From Aquanectria penicillioides (taxonomy: Eukaryota > Ascomycota > Sordariomycetes > Hypocreales > Nectriaceae), in the NCBI GenBank assembly GCA_003415625.1, contig PYIU01000004.1, positions 3,968,001 to 4,032,000 on the forward strand: a DNA stretch of 64,000 bases, given 5' to 3'. Shown here piece after piece: positions 10,976 to 24,040 of this stretch; position 1 is the first letter of the stretch, and each line of letters begins with the position of its first letter. The notes below the pieces were generated by a model. The model had not been told where the DNA came from. It saw nothing but the letters and a program-made list of their open reading frames with translations, and made no database searches. The translations under genes and the position numbers were made by a program.

Positions 10976-12121
10976 ATGGACGCCGACAGGTCGCCCAATC
11001 GTCAAGCTTCTCAAGAGAGTTTCATCCCTCTGCTCCAACTTGATCCATCCCCTATCGAGTCCCCCCCCGTTATTGTCGAAGCAGACAACGACTTCCACAT
11101 GGAATTCGGTCCTTCAGTGCCTCGGAAAGACGGCGACCGTGCTGGCAGAATGAATGAGGGCGCTGCCACGACCAAGGCCCCTTCGGCCGGTGCTCCAGGC
11201 CTGAGTGCAAGCGCAAGTCTGGCCAGCTCCGTCTCGTCTACAACCGTAGCCACCGGACCGGGTCCTATCTTTTATTGTTCGTCTTTGCCTCTTGAGAGTT
11301 GGATCTCAGTATAATTGCTACGACCATTGCAACTGTCCTTCCGATTCATAAAATCTGCGTCTACTAACCGATCATATTTGAAAACAGTAATGCGAATCCA
11401 AAGGTTTTCTAGCTACGCCATGGGCCTCTTCACCTCCCTCCACCTCGCCAACGTTTCCTTAATCCCCGCCGTCACCCGCTCTGTCCCCGGCTCCGAGACC
11501 TATCTCCTTATGACCCGCGAGATCTATCAGACTTCTCTAACTGAGCCCATCCTCGTCGCCCTCCCTGTGGTAGCACACGTTGGCTCTGGGATCGTTTTGC
11601 GATTCTTGAGGAGATCCCAAAACCTGCAGAGATACGGGGGCGCTACGCCAGGTACAGGATCTCCGTGGCCACAGCTGAGTTATATCTCAATATCTGGATA
11701 CGCCTTGGCCGCATTCTACGCCGCTCATGTCTTCCTGAATCGGGTTCTCCCCCTACAGGTCGAGGGAGATAGCTCAAATATTGGCCTTGCCTACGTCGCC
11801 CACACATTCGCAAGACACCCGGTTATTGCTCAGATCGCCTACGTTGGGCTCCTTGCTGCAGGATGCGGTCATATGGTGTGGGGCCAAGCTAAATGGCTGG
11901 GGATTGCACCGTCTACCAAGGAAGTACAGAGAATGGGCAACATGCCCGTAGAAAAGCGAAAGAAGTATCGGAGAAGAAGATGGGCGGCACTTCACGGCGC
12001 TTCTGCCGCGTTTGCCGCATTATGGGCTATTGGAGGTCTGGCTGTCGTTGCAAGGGGAGGGTTGACTGAAGGTTGGATTGGTAAGGTATACGACGATATG
12101 TTTGCAGCAGTTGGATTGTGA
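10976..12121 (+). CDS. mcp1: MCP1-like mitochondrial membrane protein (DUF1691)
   Basis: Two exons, 10976-11276 and 11388-12121, give 344 residues. The intron carries a clean CTAAC branch site, and the junction reads IFYLMRIQRFSSYAMG. The first 95 residues are Ser/Pro/Ala-rich and probably disordered. The rest is a polytopic membrane protein with about five hydrophobic segments: YAMGLFTSLHLANVSLIPAV, TEPILVALPVVAHVGSGIVL, a segment containing ISGYALAAFYAAHVFLNRVL, IAQIAYVGLLAAGCGHMVWG and FAALWAIGGLAVVARGG. The paired HxAN and GHMVWG segments match the duplicated DUF1691 pattern. In yeast, Mcp1 is an outer mitochondrial membrane protein that recruits Vps13 and rescues loss of ERMES lipid-transfer contacts. 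The family call is firm; the cellular role is carried over from yeast. Confidence 0.87.
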
Positions 12122-12628
12122 CCGAGCCGAATTCGAACTTTTAGGGCTGATCGCATTGTGTGACGGAGTTGGGCTTCATTTACAGGGCATGCATGGGAAT
12201 ACGTATAAGCTTGTTATTGTTTAGAATGTGGAAATACCCTGAGGTTCTGGCAATGGGGAGAACACATGTTGGAGGAATAACTGCCGTGAAGACGGCATTG
12301 GAAGAGCCGAACTGCGGTGGCGACATTTTGGGTCTCATCTTGAGGGTCATAAATATTGCGCGTCGATTGAAGAGAACAACAATCCCAATGAAACACAAGA
12401 GCCCGAAGCTTGAGCTAGCGCCCAGTGCTACGTTCAAGCTAGAAGAGATCAATTGAATGTGTAGGGTAGGGCGGGATGACGCCGCTGGATTGACCCTAGC
12501 TCCTGGCCACCGACATTTTCCCTTCCCAATCTAAGAAGTGGAAGCTTTCCCATCGACATATATCCCACCAGAACCCTCGTGGCCCTTCTTCAGGTCCCAT
12601 CTTATCGGTATGATATGCCGCATCTATT
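12122..12628. other. Intergenic spacer, MCP1-like to F-box gene
   Basis: This is the 3' UTR of the MCP1-like gene plus the promoter of the F-box gene. Short open frames of 90-98 codons exist on both strands at 12160-12456, but they resemble no family and lie where a 3' UTR is expected. No gene is called. Confidence 0.4.
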
Positions 12629-14431
12629 ATGCCGTTGAAACGAAAGCTTCCCATCTCACATGTAGACGGAAACGATGGTCATGAGCTTCTCTCGCCGAAG
12701 CGCCCCCGGCTTTCCACCCCGCTGATCCTTGCCGCTGCTTATCCTCCAAGCCATGATCTCATTTCCACACTATCCGACGAACTCCTCGTGCGAATCCTTT
12801 CTTTCCTGAGCGAGACAAGCCTCCTTTCCGTGGCACCCGTTTCCCGCCGCTTCCACCGACTCGCTGCCGATACCCAGCTCTGGCGAGCGCATTACTACAC
12901 TCGCTTTGTCCTCCCGCGCGCACTACGGATTCCGGGCTTCCGTGCCGGTGGCGATGCCGGTAGAAGGTCGCCTGGTGTGTTCAGGCCAAAGCTGCAATAC
13001 TCGGCACGTCAGGCGGCTCGTACAGATGGTAGCCGGGATCGAACAGGCGGTCTGGTTGACATTCGCGTCGAGAAAGGGACGAAGCAGGCTGCAAGTGTCG
13101 ACTGGAAGAGACAATATAAACTACGGCATAACTGGGCGCGTGGGAAATGCGCTGTCAAAGAGGTTGGTGTGCGAGATGCTTTTCAGAGCACCACGGGCCA
13201 GAAGCGCACGCTTGTCAAGGTTGTAGACGGCATCGCCGTTACAGTAGACTCTGCGTCCGGATTGCGAGCTTGGGACCTGCGAACACGACAATCGATCGCG
13301 CAAACAGACGTTAACTCTAATAGAAGAGACGAGGGAAGCACGCCAAGCGCACTGGCAATCGATGAACAAGGACGGACAGGAGACGTGGACGTAATCGTGG
13401 GTTTCACAGACGGAGGTTTCGGGATCTGGAGACTGGACGAAAAAAAAAGACAACTAACAAGGCGATACCGCCACAAGAAGAGCTGCAATGGAGAGCTTGT
13501 AGCCGTGGCATATGGGAATCCATACGTGTTGACAGCGACGAACGCAGGCCTGATCTCGCTGTACACGTTCAACCGACCCCCAGCAAAGGCACCAGATGGT
13601 GAGGTGCGTGAGACTAACGAACAAACGCAGCCTTACGAGACCGGGCAATCCGGCACTGACCTTCCACCTCCATACCTTCTTACATCCCTGAAATCAACCG
13701 CTACTCACCAGCCTCTCGCCCTCTCGATCCGACATATGGCTACTTCTGTTAGTGCATCTGTAGCCTACACATTTTCCAGTCGCGAAGGCTGGTGCATCGG
13801 TGTCCAGGATATCCACATCAATCCATCCCCGTCAGGCACCGACACGCTTTCTTCCCGTCTGGCCTACACGCTTCCTATCAAGACAGGGGGCACCCCCAGT
13901 TACAGTTACGACATCCCCAGAACCTCGCGTTCGCCTCGAGCTGCTCGTTCGCTGCCGGATGACTCACAGCCTGGCCTCACGACGCTTTGCTATAGCCACC
14001 CATATCTGCTGGCAACACTCCCAGACAACACGCTCATACTGCACCTATGTACATCGACGGCCACTTCGCTGAGCCTATCACCGGGTATCCGCCTCTGGGG
14101 CCACACATCAGGTATCTCGGATGCGGAGATCACACCGCGAGGCAAGGCTGTGAGTATCAGCACACGCGGGGATGAGATCCGGGTGTGGGAGCTTGAGGGC
14201 CGCGTCGGAGGCAGCAGTATCGAAATTCAGCCTAGGCAGCCGGCGGATGACGCGGACGACTACAGCCTAGGAGGGAATGGCAGTAGCCACAGCAAATCGC
14301 AGGCGCCCCGACTGGAGGTTCCCGAGTGGGAAGATCGCCGCAACTGGGTTGGCTTTGACGATGAGATGGTCATCGTGCTCAAGGAGGCGCGCGATGGTAG
14401 AGAGAGTTTGGTGGTCTACGATTTTACATGA
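12629..14431 (+). CDS. F-box protein with degenerate WD40-like propeller
   Basis: A single uninterrupted frame of 600 residues. An F-box lies at about residues 43-88: ISTLSDELLVRILSFLSE, then LLSVAPVSRRFHRLAADTQL and WRAHYY. A nuclear-localisation-like stretch precedes it (SPKRPRLS). The rest has weak propeller blades, for example VDSASGLRAWDLRT, VIVGFTDGGFGIWRL and SISTRGDEIRVWEL, each with a terminal W-D or W-E-L like element. F-box proteins bind Skp1 and present substrates to SCF ubiquitin ligases, the propeller usually being the substrate site. The layout resembles S. pombe Pof-type F-box/WD proteins, but I cannot assign a precise orthologue. The absence of introns over 1.8 kb contrasts with its neighbours. 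Confidence 0.85.
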   Translation: MPLKRKLPISHVDGNDGHELLSPKRPRLSTPLILAAAYPPSHDLISTLSDELLVRILSFLSETSLLSVAPVSRRFHRLAADTQLWRAHYYTRFVLPRALRIPGFRAGGDAGRRSPGVFRPKLQYSARQAARTDGSRDRTGGLVDIRVEKGTKQAASVDWKRQYKLRHNWARGKCAVKEVGVRDAFQSTTGQKRTLVKVVDGIAVTVDSASGLRAWDLRTRQSIAQTDVNSNRRDEGSTPSALAIDEQGRTGDVDVIVGFTDGGFGIWRLDEKKRQLTRRYRHKKSCNGELVAVAYGNPYVLTATNAGLISLYTFNRPPAKAPDGEVRETNEQTQPYETGQSGTDLPPPYLLTSLKSTATHQPLALSIRHMATSVSASVAYTFSSREGWCIGVQDIHINPSPSGTDTLSSRLAYTLPIKTGGTPSYSYDIPRTSRSPRAARSLPDDSQPGLTTLCYSHPYLLATLPDNTLILHLCTSTATSLSLSPGIRLWGHTSGISDAEITPRGKAVSISTRGDEIRVWELEGRVGGSSIEIQPRQPADDADDYSLGGNGSSHSKSQAPRLEVPEWEDRRNWVGFDDEMVIVLKEARDGRESLVVYDFT

Positions 14432-17246
14432 TGAACGCTACGGCCACATCGTATTGGACACAATAGGAACACTGGATCCGCGCAATCGATTGCATTGCCA
14501 CATGGCAAAGGCTGGCAATTCCAGTTTCGGACCCAATGCCGAGTTATCCTGCATTGCGTTCTAGCGCCTCGGACTGACCTTCCGGCTGACCATCGGCGCC
14601 TCGGCCTCGGGCAACGATGAAACGGGGAGTTGTAGTTTACACACGCTGATGTTCGCGCCGTCTGTAAATGAGCCAGACAGAGGAATGGCACTCGCTTGAA
14701 TAAGCCCTCGGCGCACAGCCTATTGTATCATCCGACCGTCTGGTTTGAGAGACGAAGCACCCAGGACCATTGGCAAATGACAGCTCAACTCCAGATGCCG
14801 TGAGACAACTCTCGTACGGCTGAGGTTGCCCAACATCCCCAGAATTTGAGATGTGACGATGGAGACGCAACACTGGCAATTCAATGGCTGAGTCCTGGGC
14901 GCCTTTGATTTTTGGACTCTAGGCAGATCCCTATGCTAGGAGCTGATCTTAAAGAAGGCTGTTGCCCGGTGGCACTTGCAAAAACATGAGCAATGTTTCC
15001 GCATCAAAGATGGCCCTAGGGCATCTGTCAAGTAAGGCTTTGGACTGAGGCAATATACAGGGGTTTCTCATTAGACCTCAGGGCAAAAATACGACAGGAG
15101 ATGTAGCAGTGCTGAGTGAGGTCTGGCAGGCTGAGACCAACGAGGGTGGAAAAGTGAGGCCAAGCGCTAGCTACTTGTGCAAGGCAAACTGTGGTAGTTG
15201 TTGCGCCCGCACCCATTACACAATATACATTGCACATTTGTTGAGAAGTGCATCTAGATTCCAGCTGTTTTCCGGCATTGGGAAAAGGGGGTTAGGGTAG
15301 GCACCGAGGCTGAACCTATTGACAGACTTACAACCAGACGTGGACATAGCTGAATCCAAACTCGAAGCCATAATCCAATGTCGAATGCCAAGGGCCAAAT
15401 GCTGCACAACGTTGCCAGGTAGAGAGAGTGACACCATGCCCCCACCTTCAATGCCTAAAATTCTGCAACAGGAACCGGACTCGGGCGATGGATACATGAA
15501 ACCATTTCCGTTGAGTCAGGCCCTGGAGAGCTGTTGATTTCCTGCCGCGGGGAGACACGGGAGAGGCTGGATGAAAATAGAGGGGTGCTATGCTGGACCC
15601 GCGAGATTGCAACTCATGCAGCTGGATCCACGGCATGATGCTTGGGTGTCGTACTGACAGCGCATCAATCCACCCCCAGCCATCGGGTCATGGAGCCACC
15701 CAAGGCAAGGCCACAAAGGAAGGGCCAGGCCCTGTGGCCAGACAGAGAGAGCAGTCGTCCAGTTGGACAAACAACAAGCGCGGTTGAATCGCATTGGAGA
15801 TTCGGCGGGGTCTGACATGAGGCCCAAGCAGAAGGCGACACGCGCCGAACAAGGCCGCTGGCTACGTCAGAATTGCAGGCGGGTTAATTGATTGACGCAA
15901 AGGCGCTGCCAATCCACGGCACTTCGGGCTGGTGGTGCGCCTCTTGATGCGCCATGGATGGTGGTTGCGCTTGACCGCCTACCTACGGCTGCTACTTTGC
16001 TGCCGCCTTTGGGACGAAGCGACTCACCGTCTATTGGGATTGATCTCCGGGGCCATTGGGGTTTAATTGTCAAACAAATGCAGGATGCTGCTGTTCGCGA
16101 CCAACTCGACCCCCTCGATCCCCGCTCCGCGCGCGCGCCATAGCTACGCCTCTCTGGCAGCTCCGGCAGCCAGGGCTCCAACATTAGGCTCGGGCGGTGG
16201 GGCCGTCTTTTTGATGGAGGTGGCTCCGAAGAGTGGAGAAGCCAATGCGAGGGGAGTGAGGCTATCAGGGCATCAACTCTGGGTAGTGTTGCTGTAAGAG
16301 GCCTCATTGAGGTTTGCCGAATTGGCACATCATTGACGAGGGCACCTTGTGTCGACACAGGCTCGGTCGAGGCTCGATCCACACTACGAATTTGTGCTTT
16401 TGCTAAATGCTTTTGATATGGTCATGCTTTTTGCGACTGCAACACTTCGGACATGGGGGATCCGTGGCCGCGGGCCGAATCTAACCGGAGCGGTGGGAGG
16501 AGCGAGCGATTGGGGAGAAAACAGGCCGAGGACCGGATGGTAAAAGAGGGCAAGTTTGGAAATGTCGGCGACAGCGCGGCATTTGATGCGTTGGTTTTGG
16601 TACCGGTACCGTTACGCTCTTCCTGCCATCGATGCGGGGATGAATGTCCGGCGATTGGCTTTCCAATGCTGGATATTGGGATGTCAATGAATACTGCATA
16701 GATGTGGATCGTGTCTTCTAGTAGCTAAATTTCCAATTGCAAGGGCGACCTGGAATTCGGTCGGCAATGTGTTGAGAAATGATACTGGGTAATAGTAGGA
16801 ATTGCAAACGCTGGCGGCATGTTTCCAGAAGTGCAGGAGAGAACGTGGGGGGATGAGATGCGTGAAGGGATGATGTTCAACTGGGAACCAACAATATGCG
16901 ATAAGACATGCTGCCTTGTCAGGAAGGATGGGTGATGGGCGATAAGAGTCAGGAATCCCCCCCATCTCTTGCAGCTATTATTTCGTTGATGTGAGAGACC
17001 GGATATTAAGAGAATATCCCACACTGGGAACTACTGCCATCTTTCTACCCACTGGCGTTCAATCGGAAGCCCAATCGCCTACTTGGTCCGGGTCCTCGCA
17101 AGAAAACATGGTGCATTATCAACCCATTGCGTCACTCGTAGACACAATTCGGTGTGGCGGGGTCGCCATGCCTCCAGTACCTAGGTATTGCCCAGATTCC
17201 GGCGCCAACGTCCACGCCATGCCAGTGCCAACGCTAATACCATTGA

Positions 17247-17282
17247 CAGTGCCAGCGCGCGCCGGCGCCTGCGCTGACACTG
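17247..17282. repeat. GC-rich hairpin
   Basis: Arms 17247-17258 and 17271-17282 (CAGTGCCAGCGC and GCGCTGACACTG) pair at 11 of 12 positions. The 12-base loop itself contains the palindrome GCGCCGGCGC. No gene is adjacent, and the role, if any, is unknown. Confidence 0.6.
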
Positions 17283-19866
17283 GCTCGCAGCAAGCGTAGG
17301 CGCAACCATGCAGACCTAGGTGGTAACGCATGGCGGCATGACGTCTTCAACAGGACATCCCCTTGCCCATCAACCATTGCCCATAACGCATGTTCTCTGC
17401 ATTCATTCATCGGGGCTACGGCAATGCGGCGTGGATGCTCACCCTGCTTTCTGTTCGTTGCCTTGCCCGTGGAAGACATATGCCTGGCGTGATCTGACCG
17501 CAAGCGTCCTTCGCGAGGACTCGACAGACGCCATTCAAAACACTTATCGCGCGGTACGAAGGCAGTGGCAGGAACGTACTGTACCAGTAATGATGCACTT
17601 CACTGACGTAACCTTCCCCGCGAACTCACATGCCCACCATCCCGACGTGGGCAACTGATTTCACGATCAACCCCCAGGCTTAGACTTTAACTCTGACCCG
17701 ACACGACAAAGAGGCTCAGACTCAATTGTTTCGGAGCGAGGCGGTCAAGTGACAGGCTTCAGCGTCACCCGTCCCCGTCACGCTTTGCGTGTTCCCAGAC
17801 ACTTCCGGGGCACGTTGTGCAACCCACCAGCCACCCATCGGTCAGTCCACCACACCCACCTCATCCAGCTTGATGGAGGGTGGGCAAGAGCGGGCCGTTT
17901 CACAAGGTCAGTGGAAGGGGAAGGAATGGAAGACGGTCAGGTCGGCACCGCTTGAGCCAGCTAGCCATGCCCTCGCTCTCATCCAAGTCGGAGGGCTTCC
18001 GAGCGGCATGGTGGTGGGAGACGTAGACAGGAGGGCCTCCTGTCTTGGCATGTTTATCTGAACATGTGAATAATTGGGAAGACGCGATATCACGTCTTAC
18101 CCACTGATAAGGTAGAGGCTGGTGTAGAGCGAGGCAATGAAGCGTTGGGACTGAGAAGGAGGGTCATGTGCCTTTCAATGCTCACCCACCAGACAGGACT
18201 GACTCGAGAACGTGGGATACGGTTATTGGGAGGGTGGGCGTGTCAAAACAATGCAGCACTGGAAGAGACAGTGAATGACAGAAACTACTTAGAAGTTGGG
18301 GAGGGAGGCTGATGGCATCCCACTCAGGTTTCCAGTGCAATAACACCACCGACACCACCGACACCAGGCATTGCCCCACATCAGGAGATAGAATTCCGGT
18401 TTGCAAATGGGGGATATCGTGACGGAGGGCCCATTTGGTCGCGTTGCCCTCCGTAAATAATCCCTGCGCGTCCCAACGGTAGACGCGAACAAAATGCCCA
18501 GGGGAGTTGATCAAGGCCACAAAAGCTTTGTTTCTTATGGGCGCACCTATTGTGCGTTGCAATGAAGGTACTGCAATGAGATGGGTTATGCTGATGCACA
18601 GCGAATGCGCAGTGATGCGATGGCGGAGGGATGCTATGCAAAGACCAAATCCAGACCTGGCCACGCACCCTCGGACTGCATCGAACATGGCAAGCTTCGG
18701 CAGCTTCTCGGCTCGGCTGCCCTCACCAATCCTGAGAATCCTTGTTTGGTACTCGGAATTGGCCCAGTAGCGAACTCGCTCCTGAAGTGACTATTCGACG
18801 TTTTTGCTTGCCCCCCGCCCTAGAGTGATTGCCAACAGTGTCTTGCTTTGTGCGTGCCCGGCTTCATATTGCCCGACCCAAGACATTGGAGATTTGGTTT
18901 TGCCCATGCTGAAAAAAAGAGGGGGACAAGCTAAGCCCTTCACAACTCCGATGAATAGGCGGCGATTCTGGGGGGCTAGGAACTCCGTAATCCGAAAGAT
19001 GTTGGGCGAAGCACTTCCGCGCGACTGGCGTCGTGGTACGGGCAAAGTTGCGCCGGACACCGAGTTGCGACGACGGGACGGGGGAGGTCGGCGGGGGCGC
19101 GGGGATAAGCCAATTGCCTCCCAATTTGCGAATGGGATGCGAGAGGATGCAATGGGATTCTGAGGGACCCATTGAACAACGAATCTGATGTAGCAGTGCC
19201 TCTTACAGTCTGTTACATGGTCCCCGTTACCCCTTCCCATTTCTTCAGCTTCTTTTTCTATCTCTCTAACTCAATGCACGGAAACATAAGCCCACGCCCC
19301 CTGGCCGAATGCTCAGTCTCATAAAATTCGATCAAAACACCACACCCCAAAGAATGGTCGGCTCATGTCATGGTCAAGGATGACGTTGGCAATTGGGAAA
19401 TGGGCAAGAATGCAACTTCGTCAAATGAAGTCCCAGCTGGGGAGGAAAATATGTGGAGTAAAGCCTTTCCGAGGCCTGGCCCAGGCTTTGGCTTGGCTTT
19501 CTCTTATCGATAGCTCACCTGCTCCCACCGTTCCACGGTCCCCACTGTCCCACGCCCTTCGCCGCCCACAGGTTTTGCACACGCCCATGCCACCCCCTGC
19601 TGGCCGCACCGCACCCTGTCCCCTGGCCTGGCCCCAAATGGCCCCAAAGAACTCCAATAGGACTAGCCTAGACCACCCATGAACATTCACTAAACCTGAC
19701 GAGGAATGGCGTCAGGTCTTGTTTCGGCCTCTGGTGTGCTTCGGAGGCGGATGCAGCTTCTCCTGTGACTCACATCATCGGTGCGGTGCGTGGGGAGAGA
19801 GTGAAAGAGACCGAATAACGAGTCAATAAGAGGGGCAGGATAGCGAAGATTCTGAGCAGACAGGCA

Positions 19867-19869
<3 letters not shown>

Positions 19870-19905
<36 letters not shown>
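19870..19905. repeat. Poly-A run of 36 bases
   Basis: An uninterrupted A36 run in non-coding DNA. No target duplication or retroposed gene was found next to it, so it is listed as a simple repeat only. Confidence 0.9.
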
Positions 19906-19907
<2 letters not shown>

Positions 19908-22900
19908 TGCAGAGCCAGACCAGAGAACAGGGTGCCAAAACCCATCGAAACGCCTCACCACGAATTCTGCACACGCGAGCACAATGGAAATTTGGAATTT
20001 ACAGCTGAGGCGGACCATACGAGGCAGTCTGGGCTCTGATACCCTGGCGCGCAAAAGACCCTGACCTGATGTGATCTGATCTGATGTGATGTGCCTTTGG
20101 TTCTCGTCTTTCCACTCCAGGGGCCTGCGGCTTCTCTCCAGGGGGGAGGCTAGTCACGCGCAGGGGCACTTGTCGAAAGACGGGTGGGAGATGAGATGAT
20201 GGGGATGGGGGAAGGGCTGATGGTGACGGGGACGGGAGACGGGATACGCAGACGGAGACGGGAGAGCACATGGGACGGGACGAACAGGTTTCCCACGGCT
20301 TGCCTGGCCCAACGCGTGTGCAAGGGTGGACGGCAATTCGCATCTGTCAAAGGGGTCAAGACAAAGCAGATGTCTGTCAATCGGTGATGTTTGCTCACAC
20401 ACGTTTTGCGCTTGTGATAGCGCCAGCGGTTGTTTGCTACGTTCAATGGTCTGGTTGAGCAAAGTCGCCAGGTGGTTGACGTTGACCATGTCTGCGACCC
20501 AGATGGAATCGGGCGGCGTAGACATTTTGGCGTTGGACTTGGCGGGGGTGGAAGACGGCTGGTTGGGTCCATCCTATACACAAAGGGTCTGGAAGCGGGC
20601 CCGATTGACGAGATGCAGCGCGCGCCAAGCGGGCGGGCGGCACAAGTTACGAAAGAGGCGATACCACACCTTCTCGTTTTACAGTACGTACTTTGTTTGG
20701 GGCTGGGGCTGGGAATGAGATGGAAGGGGCAGTGCCAAATCTTGTCCATAGATGGTGGGCGGTGAGAAGTCATTGAAATAGCCAGAATGGACAATGGAGA
20801 CCGGATGGGAAAATTGCTGCGTTCCAAATTTCCTGCTTCGCCTAACGTTGAAAACCAAGCGCCACATGCCATTGACCAGTGATGAGGATGAGGGGAAGGG
20901 GGCGCGTTGGAAGGCTACCGGCTTGAGCGCGAGATGAGGCAGAAAGGGCAGAACAGGCAAGGTAAAGGCGGGATGAAATGCAGAGCCAAAGGAGGGGCGA
21001 AAACAGAGACAATCAGAGAGAGGGAGGGAGTCACACACGAACAGCGCCGGCGGCGACAGAGTTGAGTGATTGTTGGCGCCCAGTATCTCCAGACCATTGG
21101 TTGGGCATCGGGCAGCGACGAAGGGGACCTCCTAATTCACTAGCCCAAATATAGTTTCAAGACATAACCGTCACAAGCAAAGGCGGCGGCCAGACACGCC
21201 CCCAAAAGATGGAGTAACCAATTAACAACCACCCCCCTTCCCTATTATTCTCTGGGCGACCCCTCAGCCATTTTAGGTCCAGGACTCATTCATGTCTGTT
21301 CTTTGAGTGAGAAAACAGGTGGAAGGAAGGGTGGGTAAGGGCTGAAGCGGAGTGTTCGATGGCGAATTCGCCGAAGGGGATGGACAGCCGTGAATACGGA
21401 GACGTGTGTAGGCGAATGAGGCCAGAAAGACACGAAAGATGACTTTAGTTGATGGAGTTAGATAGGTAGTAAGTAGAAAGATAGATCATCAACAGAGTCT
21501 CCCGTGGCCAGTCCTTCCCTTAGCCATCCTCATAGAGGTTGGCCCCGGCCATGGGTCAGGTTTGTTGGTGGTGTGGAGGGATGCTTGTGGGTGCCAGCTG
21601 CTCCCTCGTGGTGGTTCCGACTGACCAAGATTTGACAGACGGGTAGTTATCAGCGTTACCTTGTATGTTGATGGACATGTGCATGTGTCTTGTGTGGATG
21701 GGCTGAACCAAAGACAGATACGACAGGGCTCAACACGCGCATCTGCCGCCAGCAAACTTGGCACTTCGGGATGTTCGAGGTGATGGAGGGACGTGGGTGA
21801 ACTGGATGGTTCCCGGGGGTGGCTCGGTGCTTGATTTGAAAGGGCCTGGATGGCGATCACCAACATTGATCACACACACCACGCATACACACTCACGCAC
21901 CTTGCCTGAGTAGCACACTTTTTATATTTATTTTATTGTTCATTGTTTTTCTTCTTTTCTTTCTTTTCTTCTTCGTCTTCAGGCGCCAGGACCTCGTGGA
22001 CACGGTCCCCCGTTCTGACCAAGCCACGAGCCTCGTATGGACGGAATGGATGACCTAGACGATTGCCATGGTTGAGTGGATATGGAAAATGTGCCTGTCT
22101 GGCACGCGATACGCTTAAGGTAGGTAGGTAGGCAGCACAGCAAAGAACCCTAAGTACAGCTGGGCCTTCGTGCCGAGGGGAAGGGAACATTAAACGAGGA
22201 ATCAATTTAGTTGTCTGCTTGGCGCCTTTGAACCTGGAATAAGCCGTCCTCGCTTTTCACTTCCACTTCACTCCCCGAATCGCTCACTCACAGCCCATTG
22301 CTGTGTGCTCTGACGAGGTAGGCAAGGTAAGCATGCAGTGCCTCATCTTGGTTGGTATTCCATCGGCCACTAATGCGCATCAGCATCAATTGCCCTGGCA
22401 TGGTTCATGGGCCGTGGGACCTGGGCGTCCTTCGCCCCCCTTCTTTGCCTTTGGATGGGCGCTTCATGTAATGCATGTCCTGGGATTTGTGACCGGACAG
22501 CACAAACACAATACGGCATGTACGGGTAGGTCTTGGCCCTGTCTCTCCATGCGCGTGTGTGCTTGTGTGTCTTGTTGCATTGTCATTGCATCGCCGCGCT
22601 TTCTTCTCCGCCATTTCTGGCCCCGGCCTCCTCTCGTTTTGTACTTTCGCTTCGTCATTTTGCCCCACTCATTACCCACTCACCCGCACATGGATTTTCA
22701 CATGTGCGAAAGTATTCAAACGGGGCAGTCAAATGCTCCATGGAGAAAGCGAGACACGACGAGTTTCCATCGATTCTTCAGCCGATAAGGTAGTCCACAA
22801 CGCTGGTGACCGTAGTTCAGCTGAGGTTGCAGCCCTGGCTGGCAATTGACGTTCAATTGGTGGAGGAGAGCGGATGGGAGACACGAGTGAGCAAGTCCTA

Positions 22901-24016
22901 GAGGATAATGAGAGTCAGCATGGAGGGCGGGGGCGCCTCTGTCGCACGACGGACTGCCCACCGACAACAAAAGACGACAGCCAGCAGCCACACTTTGCTG
23001 GGTATTTTTGGTAAGGTGAGCCTTCCCGCGACGAATCATGATCCACACGCCCCCAGGGCATGGTGTGCCGTGGTCCCTGATGACCTGTATTTCTAGAGTC
23101 TCGCTGGAGGCGCGATTCACACCTGACTGGCTATGGCTTTGTAGATGGGGAAGGAACCTAAGGAGGAGGGGCGTGGGTGTAGTCCCTGCCTCGATTTCTG
23201 ATCCTAAACGTGCAGAGGTGTGCCCCGAATCCCCGATGTCGCCTTGACAATCACAGGTGACATGCCATGCCATGCCACCACGGCCTCATCGAAGGCTTCT
23301 ATTTCTCTTTCTCAGCGCAATGCGCGGTTCGCGATCCCAGCTGGGCCTCAATTGCCCTTCCCAACGCTCCAATGCCTCTGCCTGTCTTCACCCTTTTAAA
23401 TTCCCCATTGGTATAATTTGTGGCTGCCTGCGTAGCATTGCCGAGCTTGTGAACTAGAAGGAACTGCAACTTTCTGGGCGTAAACAGGGCGCTGGGAACT
23501 GCAGTAATGAGCACAGCTTTCAGAAGGAACAAGAGGCCTGCAGCCGCCTGCAGGCAGCCCCGCCAGCCCCAAGGCCAGTATCACTGTCCGCTCCTTGCTG
23601 TTGCAGCAGGCTTCCAGCCAGTCGAGCGCTGAGCACTTGGCGCAAGGGGAAAGGGGGGCGCGCCCACGACGGCGAACTTGGCTCTAATTGGCGGCACGGC
23701 GAGACTCAATGGAGAACGGATCTGGGTAGTCCTCTATGCTTTCTTTTTTGGGGGGCGAGACTGGGTAAAGGTAAAGAGAAGATGGGGTGTGGCGTTATCG
23801 AAATCTCGCATCGTTGCATCGGCTTTCGCATCGTCACATTATTTGTCTTTGCTTGCTAAACGTCACAAACCCACGTTTCCCTCCTAATCCATCCACGCCC
23901 TTCCCATTCCCCACCGTGCCACCCCACTCCGGGCGGCCTGCGAGGGACCCCCTCCTTCCCGCCCACCCTCCTGCTTCTCACAGGACGCCACCTCACACCC
24001 AAAGTCGGCCGTCCAA

Positions 24017-24040
24017 GTGTGTGTGTGTGTGTGTGTGTGT
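24017..24040. repeat. (GT)12 microsatellite
   Basis: Twelve perfect GT units in the C/T-rich leader region upstream of the SWIRM gene. Confidence 0.95.

Noticed and set aside
19870..19905. A36 run as the tail of a retroposed transcript (processed pseudogene or LINE)
   Set aside because: No target-site duplication and no coding remnant were found on either side.
20150..20872. 240-codon minus-strand open frame in the gene desert
   Set aside because: Pro/Ser/Arg composition driven by C/T-rich DNA, overlapping frames on the other strand, no recognisable domain or start context.
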